A DNA stretch of 14,137 nucleotides, taken from positions 1-14,137 of the forward strand of contig DATFDL010000282.1 of assembly GCA_035252155.1 (NCBI GenBank). The letters run 5' to 3'. Positions 1-5,917 of this stretch are shown in pieces (position 1 is the stretch's first letter; each line of letters opens with the position of its first letter). Below the pieces are notes generated by a model. It saw only the letters and a list, made by a program, of their open reading frames with translations. It was not told the DNA's origin and did no database searches. The position numbers were made by a program, and so were the translations under genes. This DNA comes from JAICLL01 sp035252155 (GTDB lineage: Bacteria; Planctomycetota; Planctomycetia; Pirellulales; JAICIG01).

Positions 1-381
1 CCGCGCGGCGCGGCCGACGGCCAGGGCCAGTTGTTCGCAGCTCAGGGCCGAGCGCTGACCGCGGTCGTTCACTGATACCAGCGCCTCGCGGTCGTCGCGG
101 AAACGCAGCAGGTTTTCGGCATAGTTCAGCCGCGCCCCGCAAAACCAGCGAGCGCCCGGCATCTGCTCGAAATGCTCGACGATCGAATCATAACGGCGGC
201 CGGCCACGACGCCGCAAAAATCCCAGACGGCCGCCCAGAACGCCTGAGGCTCGCCGATCGACCATTCGTAGAGCGAAGGATAATCGCACGCGACCGGACG
301 GCCGCGCTCGCCGATGAACCGCGCAAAGGCGGCCAGATTCGATTGAGCGACTTGATCGGCCGTAGGTCGCCAGAGAGGCAT
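1..381 (-). CDS. aacS: Acetoacetate-CoA ligase, N-terminal part (runs off the window)
   Basis: The first 127 residues of a protein that continues beyond the left edge. It resembles the N-terminal domain of acetoacetyl-CoA synthetase, an ANL-superfamily enzyme that activates acetoacetate with ATP and CoA in the cytoplasm and so links ketone bodies or polyhydroxybutyrate to acetyl-CoA. Recognition rests on the opening MPLWRPT, the block YEWSIGEPQAFWAAVWDF (residues 38-55) and RWFCGARLNYAENLLRF (78-94); the last two are hallmarks of this family and of acetyl-CoA synthetases. The P-loop-like AMP-binding motif and catalytic lysine lie outside the window. The ATG at 379-381 matches the usual family start; an in-frame GTG at 400-402 is possible but less likely. 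The gene is divergent from the oxygenase gene at 581, and the roughly 200 nt between them must hold both promoters, though I see no clear -35/-10 pair. Acetyl-CoA or propionyl-CoA synthetase is the main alternative; the opening residues favour acetoacetate. Confidence 0.8.
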   Translation of the reverse strand, partial: MPLWRPTADQVAQSNLAAFARFIGERGRPVACDYPSLYEWSIGEPQAFWAAVWDFCGVVAGRRYDSIVEHFEQMPGARWFCGARLNYAENLLRFRDDREALVSVNDRGQRSALSCEQLALAVGRAAR

Positions 382-580
382 GGCCGCCGACCGGATTGCC
401 ACCTGCTCGCTGGGCGAGGTTCCCGTGCAGGTGCTGGTCATTGGGTACGACGTTTGGTTCCGGTGCAAACATTTAATCCTACGGTTTGAGCGCCACTTTG
501 TCCAGTTGACGGCACCGATCGGGCCGCGCCGCGCGGTTTTCGCGGAACGACCCGCACAACCTGCAGCCGCTTGTGCGGTG

Positions 581-1582
581 ATGCTATGTTTTTGGATGAC
601 TCTTTATGCCGCAGGGATGGGTGTTTCCGAACTTGTTCACGATCCGCAGGCCCGTGAACGGCTCGAAGCCCGGTTTGCTCAATTGGGCGATCCCCGCGAT
701 GGACTGTCCGACGCATTGATGTTGACGGATGAGCTGCGGGCGTACTTTGCGGATGAAGTGCGCGCGGCGTTTCGCGAGCTGCGTGCTTGCCCCGCGTCGC
801 CCCACGGCGTTCTGGTTCGCGGCGCGGGACGCGATCCCACGCTGCCCCGAACGCCCTGGGATGCCGAAATGCCGGTCGAGCGCGCGACGCACGTGGGTGA
901 GTGGATCCTGCTAACGCTGGCCTCGTGGCTGGGCACGGTGGTGAGTTATCGCGAGCAGCGAGCCGGGCAAATGCTGAACAACATCGTGCCGGTGCCTGGT
1001 TCCGAAGACGAAGTCAGCTCGCAGGGCAGCCGAAGCACGTTGGGCTTGCACCGCGAATGCACATTCTCTGAGGTCGGCCCGGATTTCATCGGCTTATATT
1101 GCCACCGCGGCGGCGAGGTGGCCACGACCGTTGTGAGCGCCGCCCGCTTACAGTCGCACCTGACCGAGCAGCGGTGGGGCGTGTTGCGCGAGCCGCGGTT
1201 TGTTACCCCGCTGCCGCCGGCGTTCTGCCGGGGTGGCCAACCGAGCACGCCGCTACTGCCGCACCGCGTGTTCTTGGGTGACCGAGAGAACCCCGAAATC
1301 CGGGTCGATATGACACTCACTCGCGGCGCCGATTCGGAGGCGGAAGAAGCGCTGGAAGCGCTGCGAACGATCGCCTGCGACGCCGACGTCTTGGAGCGAA
1401 TCACGCTTCATCCCGGCGATGTCTTGTTCTTGGATAACCGCAAATGTCTGCACGGCCGCGAATCCTTTGCCGCCCGCTTCGACGGACACGATCGCTGGCT
1501 CGTGCGGCTGTACGTCAAGGCCGACCTATGGTCATGTCGTGATCGGCTGGTGGGCGAAAACCTGCTCGTGGCCGCGCAATAA
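581..1582 (+). CDS. Fe(II)/2-oxoglutarate-dependent oxygenase, clavaminate synthase/VioC/AsnO type
   Basis: A 333-residue cytoplasmic non-haem iron oxygenase of the TauD/TfdA superfamily, most like the free-amino-acid beta-hydroxylases (VioC on arginine, AsnO on asparagine) and clavaminate synthase. Visible features are the metal triad H157-x-E159 (in LHRECTF) and distal H291 (in DNRKCLHGR), plus DRWLVR, whose R309 is the expected 2-oxoglutarate carboxylate ligand. Using Glu rather than Asp in the HxD/E motif is typical of this clade. N-terminal helices around residues 48-75, ending in a GVLVRG strand, also match. RVD at 241-243 sits where VioC binds the substrate side chain, but a second acidic residue there appears to be missing, so arginine is not assured as substrate. 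The start is uncertain: ATGs at 581, 596 and 617 are all in frame, none with a good ribosome-binding site; 581 gives a family-like length. No peptide synthetase or other biosynthetic gene lies nearby, so the substrate is unknown. Confidence 0.82.
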   Translation: MLCFWMTLYAAGMGVSELVHDPQARERLEARFAQLGDPRDGLSDALMLTDELRAYFADEVRAAFRELRACPASPHGVLVRGAGRDPTLPRTPWDAEMPVERATHVGEWILLTLASWLGTVVSYREQRAGQMLNNIVPVPGSEDEVSSQGSRSTLGLHRECTFSEVGPDFIGLYCHRGGEVATTVVSAARLQSHLTEQRWGVLREPRFVTPLPPAFCRGGQPSTPLLPHRVFLGDRENPEIRVDMTLTRGADSEAEEALEALRTIACDADVLERITLHPGDVLFLDNRKCLHGRESFAARFDGHDRWLVRLYVKADLWSCRDRLVGENLLVAAQ

Positions 1583-1603
1583 GGACAGTCGTAGCGCGGG
1601 ACG

Positions 1604-1653
1604 AGGTCGTAGGTTGGGACGAGCTTGCGAGTACCACCTTGCGGTTGCGCCAC
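1604..1653 (+). repeat. Left copy of a direct repeat flanking the toxin-antitoxin pair
   Basis: Contains aggtcgtag (1604-1612) and, 29 nt later, cggttgcgccac (1642-1653). The same two words in the same order occur at 2178-2200 on the other side of the toxin-antitoxin genes. Between the words, this copy has gttgggacgagcttgcgag, text of the kind found between many planctomycete genes. It follows the oxygenase stop by 21 nt. Confidence 0.5.
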
Positions 1654-1665
1654 TATGGGCCACGG

Positions 1666-1935
1666 CTAGGTTTTGAGCAACCGCTCATAGTCGCTATGAG
1701 GACCGATCCAAAACCAAACGAATCCTTCCGGTCGGTCGCGCGCCAAAGCTCGGTACTGCAAGCCCACGCGTGCCGACCAGTAAGAGCCGACTTTCTTGAA
1801 CCGTAACGAGGGATAGTGCGGATCCTGGCGTAACAGCGCGAAATTCTTGTCGGCCAGTTCCCGAATGTCCTTCGGTAGGCGGCGATAACAATACCAGAAA
1901 TCAGGTGTTGCAAAATGATTCACAGGGGCGTGCAC
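1666..1935 (-). CDS. RelE/ParE-superfamily toxin (type II toxin-antitoxin)
   Basis: An 89-residue protein resembling RelE/ParE/HigB-fold toxins, which are mRNA interferases or gyrase inhibitors neutralised by a partner protein. Recognisable stretches are FWYCYRRLPKDIRELADKNF (residues 13-32), PHYPSLRFKKV followed by WSARVGLQYRALA, and the terminal FVWFWIGPHSDYERLL; this order of helices followed by beta strands is typical of the fold. It lies downstream of, and overlaps by 16 nt, the antitoxin gene, as expected of a translationally coupled pair. The annotated start is a GTG with GAGG seven nt upstream. A second GTG at 1921-1923, overlapping the antitoxin stop as GTGA, would give VNHFATPDFW, the usual family N-terminus, and is a real alternative. 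The fold does not say which target is attacked. Length is normal and no frameshift is seen. Confidence 0.82.
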   Translation of the reverse strand: MHAPVNHFATPDFWYCYRRLPKDIRELADKNFALLRQDPHYPSLRFKKVGSYWSARVGLQYRALARDRPEGFVWFWIGPHSDYERLLKT

Positions 1936-2117
1936 CGACCCGCCTCGAAGTCGGCGTCCGCGCGGCGGCCTGCCTCATCCAGGCGGCCCGCCTTGATGTC
2001 CGCTTCAATGCGTCGGTCCCAGGCATCGGCCAAATATTCTTCAAACCATTGCGCGAACGCGGTCAACTCGTCGGCCGACAACTGACTCACTGCGGCTTCC
2101 AGTTCTTGAAGACTCAT
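1920..2117 (-). CDS. Antitoxin of the RelE/ParE-type module
   Basis: A 65-residue protein upstream of and overlapping the toxin gene. The N-terminal half (LQELEAAVSQLSADELTAFA) forms predicted helices; the C-terminal WDRRIEADIKAGRLDEAGRR and following DFEAGR match the toxin-wrapping tail of many small addiction-module antitoxins whose partner is a RelE/ParE toxin. No clear DNA-binding domain is visible, so autoregulation may depend on a short N-terminal element or not occur. The ATG at 2115-2117 was chosen over the longer in-frame start at 2273 because GGGAG (complement of 2124-2128) lies six nt upstream and the extra 52 residues look non-coding. Family assignment is inferred from size, position and the tail. 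Confidence 0.78.
   Translation of the reverse strand: MSLQELEAAVSQLSADELTAFAQWFEEYLADAWDRRIEADIKAGRLDEAGRRADADFEAGRCTPL
1943..1946 (-). promoter_or_regulatory. Ribosome-binding site of the toxin gene
   Basis: GAGG on the minus strand, seven nt before the GTG at 1935. It lies inside the antitoxin coding sequence and supports the 1935 start over the GTG at 1923. Confidence 0.5.
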
Positions 2118-2123
2118 GCCAAT

Positions 2124-2128
2124 CTCCC
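2124..2128 (-). promoter_or_regulatory. Ribosome-binding site of the antitoxin gene
   Basis: GGGAG on the minus strand, six nt upstream of the ATG at 2117. It decides the short antitoxin start over the upstream in-frame start at 2273. Confidence 0.6.
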
Positions 2129-2177
2129 GATGCTCATGGTTACCCTGATAGTATGTCGCGTCGGCGATCCTTGAACA

Positions 2178-2200
2178 AGGTCGTAGTTCGGTTGCGCCAC
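2178..2200 (+). repeat. Right copy of the direct repeat flanking the toxin-antitoxin pair
   Basis: aggtcgtag (2178-2186) followed two nt later by cggttgcgccac (2189-2200), the same two words as at 1604-1653 but with the middle segment missing. Orientation is direct. It lies in the 247-nt gap between the antitoxin and the dehydrogenase. Confidence 0.5.
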
Positions 2201-2224
2201 GCGAACACGCCATCGTGCGGCGAT

Positions 2225-2255
2225 GTAGGACTCGCTTCGCTCGACCCACCCTAAC
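2225..2255. repeat. Recurrent intergenic motif with a cgcttcgctcg core
   Basis: The text gtaggactcgcttcgctcga followed by cccaccctaac reads on the other strand as a GGTGGGTCGAGCGAAGCGAG phrase, which I recognise as a widespread intergenic element in high-GC environmental bacteria. The core is partly palindromic. Its function is unknown. A genome-wide count would test whether it is a repeat family here. Confidence 0.4.
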
Positions 2256-2364
2256 AGCCACTTGCCGATTCACCGCCCAGGTGCGGTTCGGCGGTCGCCA
2301 TTGCCGACTTTCAATGTCATAATGTTACGCGAGACCACGACCGCCTGAAGCATCAACAACCTCC

Positions 2365-3456
2365 ATGAAAACTTATCGCCTTGCCATCTATCCGGGCGAC
2401 GGCATCGGGACCGAGGTCACCGCCGAGGCCGTGCGCGTGCTGCGGGCCGTCGAGCGGCGACTGCAACGCTTCACACTCGATTGCACCGAGCTTCCCTGGG
2501 GCATCGTGTACTGGCGGAAGACCGGTAAGGTTGTGCCCGACGATTTTCTGGAGATGCTTCGCCCGCACGACGCCATTCTGTTGGGGGCGGTGGGCTGGCC
2601 GGCCGAGCTGCCCGACCATCTCACGCTGGCCCCGCTGGTGCAAATCCGCCAGCAGTTCGACCAATACGCCTGCGTGCGGCCGGCCCGGCTCTATCCGGGC
2701 GTGGCGTGCCCGTTGACCGGTAAAGGCCCGGCCGACGTCGACCTGGTGGTGATTCGCGAAAACTCCGAGGGCGAATACGTCAACGTCGGCGGGCGGTTCC
2801 ACGCCGGCCATCCCGATGAATCGGCCGTGCAGACCGCCGTACACACGCGCCGCGGCGTCGAGCGCGTGCTGCGGTTCGGCTTCGAGCTGGCGCGGTCCCG
2901 CCGCCGGCGGCTAACGATGATCACCAAGTCGAACGCCCAGCGCTTCGCCTATGTGCTGTGGGACGAGCTGCTCGACGAGCTTCGCGGACAATATGCAGAC
3001 ATCGAGACCGACAAGCAACATGCCGACGCCGCGGTGATGAACTTCGTGCGTTGCCCCGAGCGGTTCGACGTGGTGGTGGCGTCGAACTTATTCGGCGACC
3101 TGCTCACCGATCTGGGCGGAGTGATCAGCGGCGGGCTGGGTCTGGCGCCTAGCTCGAACCTGAATCCCGAGCGGCGATTCCCCTCGATGTTCGAGCCTGT
3201 CCACGGCTCGGCCCCCGACATCGCCGGGCAAGGCATCGCCAATCCGATCGCCGCCATCCTCAGTGCCGCCATGCTGCTCGACTGGCTCGGCGAAAGCGAA
3301 GGCGGCCGGCTGATCCGCGCCGCCGTCGAATGGGTGCTGGCCGATGGCCAAACCACGCCCGACCTCGGCGGCTCGCTAAGCACCACCGACGTCGGCCGCC
3401 GCGTCGCCGATCTCGTAGAACAACAAATCCCTCTCCCTCCGGGAGAGGTTAGGTGA
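2365..3456 (+). CDS. Tartrate/D-malate dehydrogenase-like enzyme (isocitrate/isopropylmalate dehydrogenase family)
   Basis: A 363-residue cytoplasmic NAD- and metal-dependent beta-decarboxylating dehydrogenase. It is closest in pattern to the tartrate dehydrogenase/D-malate dehydrogenase (TtuC/DmlA) branch, which oxidises and decarboxylates 2-hydroxy diacids. The N-terminus is PGDGIGTEV (10-18). Substrate-contact residues are R95, R105 (QYACVRPARLYPG), R131 in RENSEGEY with Y138, K188 in TKSNAQR, and D221, D245 and D249; NLFGDLLTDLGG is the family signature and HGSAPDIAGQGIANPIA (280-296) the cofactor loop. FDQYACVRP and the PDHLTL loop favour the tartrate/malate branch over isopropylmalate dehydrogenase, but substrate cannot be fixed from sequence. 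No good Shine-Dalgarno precedes the ATG. The last eight residues, PLPPGEVR, and the stop codon come from the first unit of a tandem repeat, so the original C-terminus may have ended near VEQQI. It converges on the amidohydrolase gene. Confidence 0.85.
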   Translation: MKTYRLAIYPGDGIGTEVTAEAVRVLRAVERRLQRFTLDCTELPWGIVYWRKTGKVVPDDFLEMLRPHDAILLGAVGWPAELPDHLTLAPLVQIRQQFDQYACVRPARLYPGVACPLTGKGPADVDLVVIRENSEGEYVNVGGRFHAGHPDESAVQTAVHTRRGVERVLRFGFELARSRRRRLTMITKSNAQRFAYVLWDELLDELRGQYADIETDKQHADAAVMNFVRCPERFDVVVASNLFGDLLTDLGGVISGGLGLAPSSNLNPERRFPSMFEPVHGSAPDIAGQGIANPIAAILSAAMLLDWLGESEGGRLIRAAVEWVLADGQTTPDLGGSLSTTDVGRRVADLVEQQIPLPPGEVR

Positions 3457-3533
3457 GGGGCGGCTTCCTCTCCCTCCGAGAGAGGCTAGGTGAGGGGCGG
3501 CTTCCTCTCCCTCCGGGAGAGGCTAGGTGAGGG
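3430..3533 (+). repeat. Three-unit 37-nt tandem repeat at the dehydrogenase 3' end
   Basis: Units begin at 3430, 3467 and 3504; the consensus is cctctccctccgggagagg followed by ytaggtgaggggcggctt. The third unit is cut at 30 nt and the second has one change (ccgag for ccggg). Each unit contains a ctctccctccgggagag hairpin. The first unit is coding: it gives the final residues PLPPGEVR and the stop TGA. I recognise this text as a common dispersed intergenic repeat of planctomycetes and some proteobacteria. The repeated hairpins could aid termination or stabilise the mRNA end. Confidence 0.9.
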
Positions 3534-3567
3534 AAGACAAAGCTGCCGAGTTGTTCTTCTTCCGCTT

Positions 3568-3706
3568 TTAACCCGCATTGCGCACCAGCCCGTACCAACC
3601 CGAAGCGTGAGCGAGGACGAGAATTCGACTTGCCTCGCTTACGCTTCGGATTAGTGCGGGGCGCTCTGTCCGGCAGCTCCGGGAGCTGGTGCGCAATGCG
3701 GGCTAA
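3568..3706. repeat. Nested inverted repeat (about 139 bp) between convergent genes
   Basis: Outer arms are 3568-3589 and 3685-3706, 22 nt with one mismatch (core acccgcattgcgcaccagc). Inner arms are roughly 3589-3616 and 3633-3661, with the core cccgaagcgtgagcgagg matched by cctcgcttacgcttcgg with one mismatch. The loop contains gaattc. The right side holds an extra 23 nt including a cagctccgggagctg hairpin. The right outer arm includes the amidohydrolase stop codon. The element could fold as a large cruciform or RNA hairpin serving both convergent genes, or be a non-autonomous mobile repeat. No target-site duplication was found by eye. Confidence 0.85.
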
Positions 3707-4641
3707 CCGACACCGTAGGCGGCGATCGCATTTCGGCGAAAAAACTTGTCCGCCGCCGCCTGCCCCTTCTCCGCGAAATACGTCTCAACGATCTGGTAAA
3801 CCGTCGTATACGCCGCCGCTCGTACGCTGACCGGCCAATTGCTGCCGTAGATCAAGCGGTCTTCGCCGAACACATCATACAGCGCGTCGAGCACAGGCCG
3901 ATAAAAGGCCACATCATCGGGCGCATCTCCGTGAGTCTTCCCCGTCCCTTCAACTAGCGCCGAAACCTTGCAGAACACTCGCTGGCTGGCTGCGGCGGAC
4001 CGCATGCCCGACAACCAACTGTCGGGCGCGCTCTTGCCGTCGATCTTCAAATTGGCCGCATGGTTGATCACGACTGTCAATTCAGGAATCGCTTCGGTCA
4101 AGCGCGCCACGTCAGCCGGCATCTCCGGGCCGCCGTTGACATCCAACTCACGGTCCGCCTCGGCCAGCAACCGCAACCGCTCCAAATGCGCCGGTCGCTG
4201 AAGGGCCATTTTCAATGGCTCATGATTGATGCGGATGCCACGAAACCGTCGGTTGTCGGCAAAGCGAGCCAGATGCTTGCCAAAATCTTTGTCGGCCAGG
4301 TCGAGCCTGCCAACCACGCCCAGGATGAACGGCTCACGGGCCGCGAGATCCAACAACCACTGGTTGTCTTCCAACCAGTCGCTCGCTTCGATGACGATTG
4401 TACCGCTCACCCCTTGTTGGCGTGTGAGCTTTTTGAACTCATCGGGCAACACTGCCCGATAGAGCAGCGCATCGCTCTTGCTCGGCCACGGCACTCCCTC
4501 TGGACGCCCGGGATCATAAAAATGCGTATGAGCGTCAATGACACCCACGCGGGCCTCGGCGGCCACCGACAGTGTAGGCAGACGCAGCGCCGCCACTCCC
4601 GCGGCGGCAGACTGCACAAATGCCCGGCGCGTAAGTTCCAT
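3703..4641 (-). CDS. Tat-exported amidohydrolase-2 family metal-dependent hydrolase (COG3618-like)
   Basis: A 312-residue TIM-barrel hydrolase of the amidohydrolase superfamily, in the group containing lactonases such as L-fuconolactonase. LTRRAFVQSAAAGVAAL at the N-terminus has the twin arginine and hydrophobic stretch of a Tat signal ending near residue 28, so the enzyme probably folds before export to the periplasm. The barrel starts at VIDAHTHFYDPG (H38, H40), continues through RGIRINHEP (134-142), the second-shell VINHAANLK (H194) and FCKVSAL, and ends in LIYGSNWPVS (263-272). N268 stands where many family members have the catalytic or metal-binding Asp (GSDWP). The substrate is unknown. 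The ATG is preceded by a weak GGATGATGT. The stop codon lies inside the right arm of the inverted repeat at 3568-3706. No obvious pathway partner adjoins it; linkage to the dehydrogenase is only convergent. Confidence 0.85.
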   Translation of the reverse strand: MELTRRAFVQSAAAGVAALRLPTLSVAAEARVGVIDAHTHFYDPGRPEGVPWPSKSDALLYRAVLPDEFKKLTRQQGVSGTIVIEASDWLEDNQWLLDLAAREPFILGVVGRLDLADKDFGKHLARFADNRRFRGIRINHEPLKMALQRPAHLERLRLLAEADRELDVNGGPEMPADVARLTEAIPELTVVINHAANLKIDGKSAPDSWLSGMRSAAASQRVFCKVSALVEGTGKTHGDAPDDVAFYRPVLDALYDVFGEDRLIYGSNWPVSVRAAAYTTVYQIVETYFAEKGQAAADKFFRRNAIAAYGVG

Positions 4642-5024
4642 ACATCATCCGTTCAGCTTGCACAAGCTATTCTTCACCGTCAACCGTGCTCTGATCGGCC
4701 GCTCGCGATTTTTTACAGCGGCTGAACCGCTGGGTCAACATCGCCGCGAGCGCCGCGGCGTTCTCATTGCATTGGCCGGAGTATCGGCTTCAGGGCTGGT
4801 GTAGCCCTATTCGCTAGGCCCGGCGGCGTTCCCGTAATCTTCGACTTTGAAGGTGTGAGTGAATTGATCGGCGACCTTTCCGGCCGTGGGCCGAGACGGA
4901 AGCGCCGAACCAACGGCTGCTTGGGACGCCAACGCGACGCTCGCACCCACAAACGGGCGATGCCTCGATCGCGAACCACCATTTGGGCGAAACGATTTCC
5001 CGACACTGTCTTGGCTCGCAATTC
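4642..5024. other. 383-nt stretch without a confident gene
   Basis: Three minus-strand frames are partly open. One, ending at a TAG (4807-4809), ends in VADQFTHTFKVEDYGNAAGPSE with good third-position GC and is followed at once by a hairpin, which looks like the tail of a gene. It has no ATG start and overlaps the end of the gene at 5025, so I treat it as a possible remnant. The frame 4764-5021 gives an arginine- and proline-rich product typical of non-coding GC-rich DNA. Near the amidohydrolase start there is an outer stem gctcgcg/cgcgagc (4701-4707/4745-4751) around the perfect hairpin cagcggctgaaccgctg (4716-4732). Confidence 0.5.
4792..4808 (-). terminator. Small perfect hairpin, possible terminator
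   Basis: agggct-ggtgt-agccct, a six-bp stem with a five-nt loop. On the minus strand it follows immediately after, and overlaps, the TAG that ends the possible coding remnant. There is no T-run, so intrinsic termination is uncertain. It could instead end transcription from the 5025-5917 gene pair. Confidence 0.3.
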
Positions 5025-5351
5025 TTAGACGTTCATCTCCTGCTCGCCGAGAAGGCGGTCGGCCTCCTCCCTGAGTGCTTGCAACGCACCGCGGACCTGA
5101 ACTTTTTCCTTTGCGTCAATCTTCTCTAAGAGCGCTTGCAACGCGGAGCGTGCCCAAGCCTTTTCCTTCGCGAGCCTCCGGGCACGGAACCACGCGAGAT
5201 CGTCTTTCGCCTTCTCAGTTTCCGGGATGTCGCGAACAGATCCTGGCCGAGCTGGCGCTTCCCAGAACGTCCGGCTATCGTACCGACCCTCCGCCTGGGC
5301 TTGCGCGTTGAATGCGTCGATTAGCTCGTCTATGGTGCGTTCGTTACTCAT
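5025..5351 (-). CDS. Unrecognised 108-aa charged helical protein, second gene of a coupled pair
   Basis: I do not recognise this protein. It is soluble, rich in Ala, Glu, Arg and Lys, lacks a signal peptide or membrane segment, and should be mostly helical. The N-terminal third (TIDELIDAFNAQAQAEGRYD) precedes a Pro-containing linker (residues 32-44), and the C-terminal half is probably coiled coil. An 18-residue unit is imperfectly duplicated: ARSALQALLEKIDAKE (68-83) and VRGALQALREEADRLL (86-101), also visible in DNA as two gcttgcaacgc words. Its ATG overlaps the upstream stop as ATGA, so it is probably translated by re-initiation and the two products may interact. Size and coupling could fit a toxin-antitoxin, chaperone-client or other two-part module, but nothing in the sequence decides this. 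Confidence 0.7.
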   Translation of the reverse strand: MSNERTIDELIDAFNAQAQAEGRYDSRTFWEAPARPGSVRDIPETEKAKDDLAWFRARRLAKEKAWARSALQALLEKIDAKEKVQVRGALQALREEADRLLGEQEMNV

Positions 5352-5917
5352 AAGCTTGGCATGTGAATGATGAACTTGTGCATACCGAAGGTCAATCCAG
5401 GATACCGCGTTTTCAGCTCGCCGATGAGAGCCGAGGCGGCAGCGACGAACTGCTCGCCGGTCATGCCGAGGCTATCGGTGTGATAAATTGCCACTTCGCC
5501 CGCGCGCTTCGGCGCAAACGTCGCGCCCGCAAAACCACTGTCTCGCACGAGGTCGGCGATTTCCACCGCCACTTCGACCCGGATGTCCTCGTGTAGCGCA
5601 ATTGCCACTCCCATCCGCTCGTTGGGATCGCTCTCTCCTTCGTTCAGCTTCTTTGCGATCAGCACCATCTCCTGCGCGTGGCGCTTCCCGAACTCCGTCG
5701 CGGCCGCCAGCACCTCCTGCGTTGGTCCGTCCACGAGTGTGTCATAGGTCGGCTCGATCTGACCGGCATAGATGCCGAACGCCTCGTGGTCGAGGTAAAG
5801 AACCCGCACCCCACGCTGCTCGAACGTCTCGCGCAGTTCATCTTTGCTTAACGCAGTAATTGCCAACGCAAGATCGGCGGCCTCCGTATATTCTCCCGCC
5901 GCAAAATGGCCGTTCAT
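5348..5917 (-). CDS. Unrecognised 189-aa soluble protein, first gene of a coupled pair
   Basis: I do not recognise the family. The protein is acidic, with no signal peptide, membrane span or obvious nucleotide-binding motif. It alternates helices and strands: helical residues 8-36, strand VRVLYLDHEAFGIYAG (37-52), a long helix over VLAAATEFGKRHAQEMVLIAKKL (69-91), strand MGVAIALHEDIRVEVAVEIA (102-121), then KRAGEVAIYHTDSLGMTGEQ (137-156), a helix and a C-terminal strand GLTFGMHKFIIHMPSL. Several conserved-looking His and Asp residues (D43, H44, H110, H146, D148) are noted without a catalytic claim. The ATG at 5917 is the first usable start: the frame has a TGA at 5951-5953 and no alternative start follows. 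No Shine-Dalgarno is seen. It overlaps the downstream gene by four nt. A perfect palindrome at 6033-6044 lies about 115 nt upstream. Confidence 0.72.
   Translation of the reverse strand: MNGHFAAGEYTEAADLALAITALSKDELRETFEQRGVRVLYLDHEAFGIYAGQIEPTYDTLVDGPTQEVLAAATEFGKRHAQEMVLIAKKLNEGESDPNERMGVAIALHEDIRVEVAVEIADLVRDSGFAGATFAPKRAGEVAIYHTDSLGMTGEQFVAAASALIGELKTRYPGLTFGMHKFIIHMPSL

Noticed and set aside
380..580. Upstream extension of the oxygenase frame to an ATG at 380
   Set aside because: It overlaps the start of the ligase gene and covers the likely divergent promoter; the extra 67 residues do not resemble the family N-terminus.
946..1404. 152-aa minus-strand frame inside the oxygenase gene
   Set aside because: Ser/Arg-rich product antisense to a well-supported gene; a shadow of GC-rich codon use.
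3430..3533. CRISPR array
   Set aside because: Units are contiguous 37-nt tandem copies with no variable spacers and no cas genes nearby.
4060..4725. 221-aa plus-strand frame over the amidohydrolase
   Set aside because: Antisense to a gene with clear family motifs, with no recognisable domain of its own.
4709..4732. Intrinsic terminator at the T6 run and hairpin
   Set aside because: The T-run precedes rather than follows the hairpin on the plus strand, and is an A-run on the minus strand, so the order is wrong.
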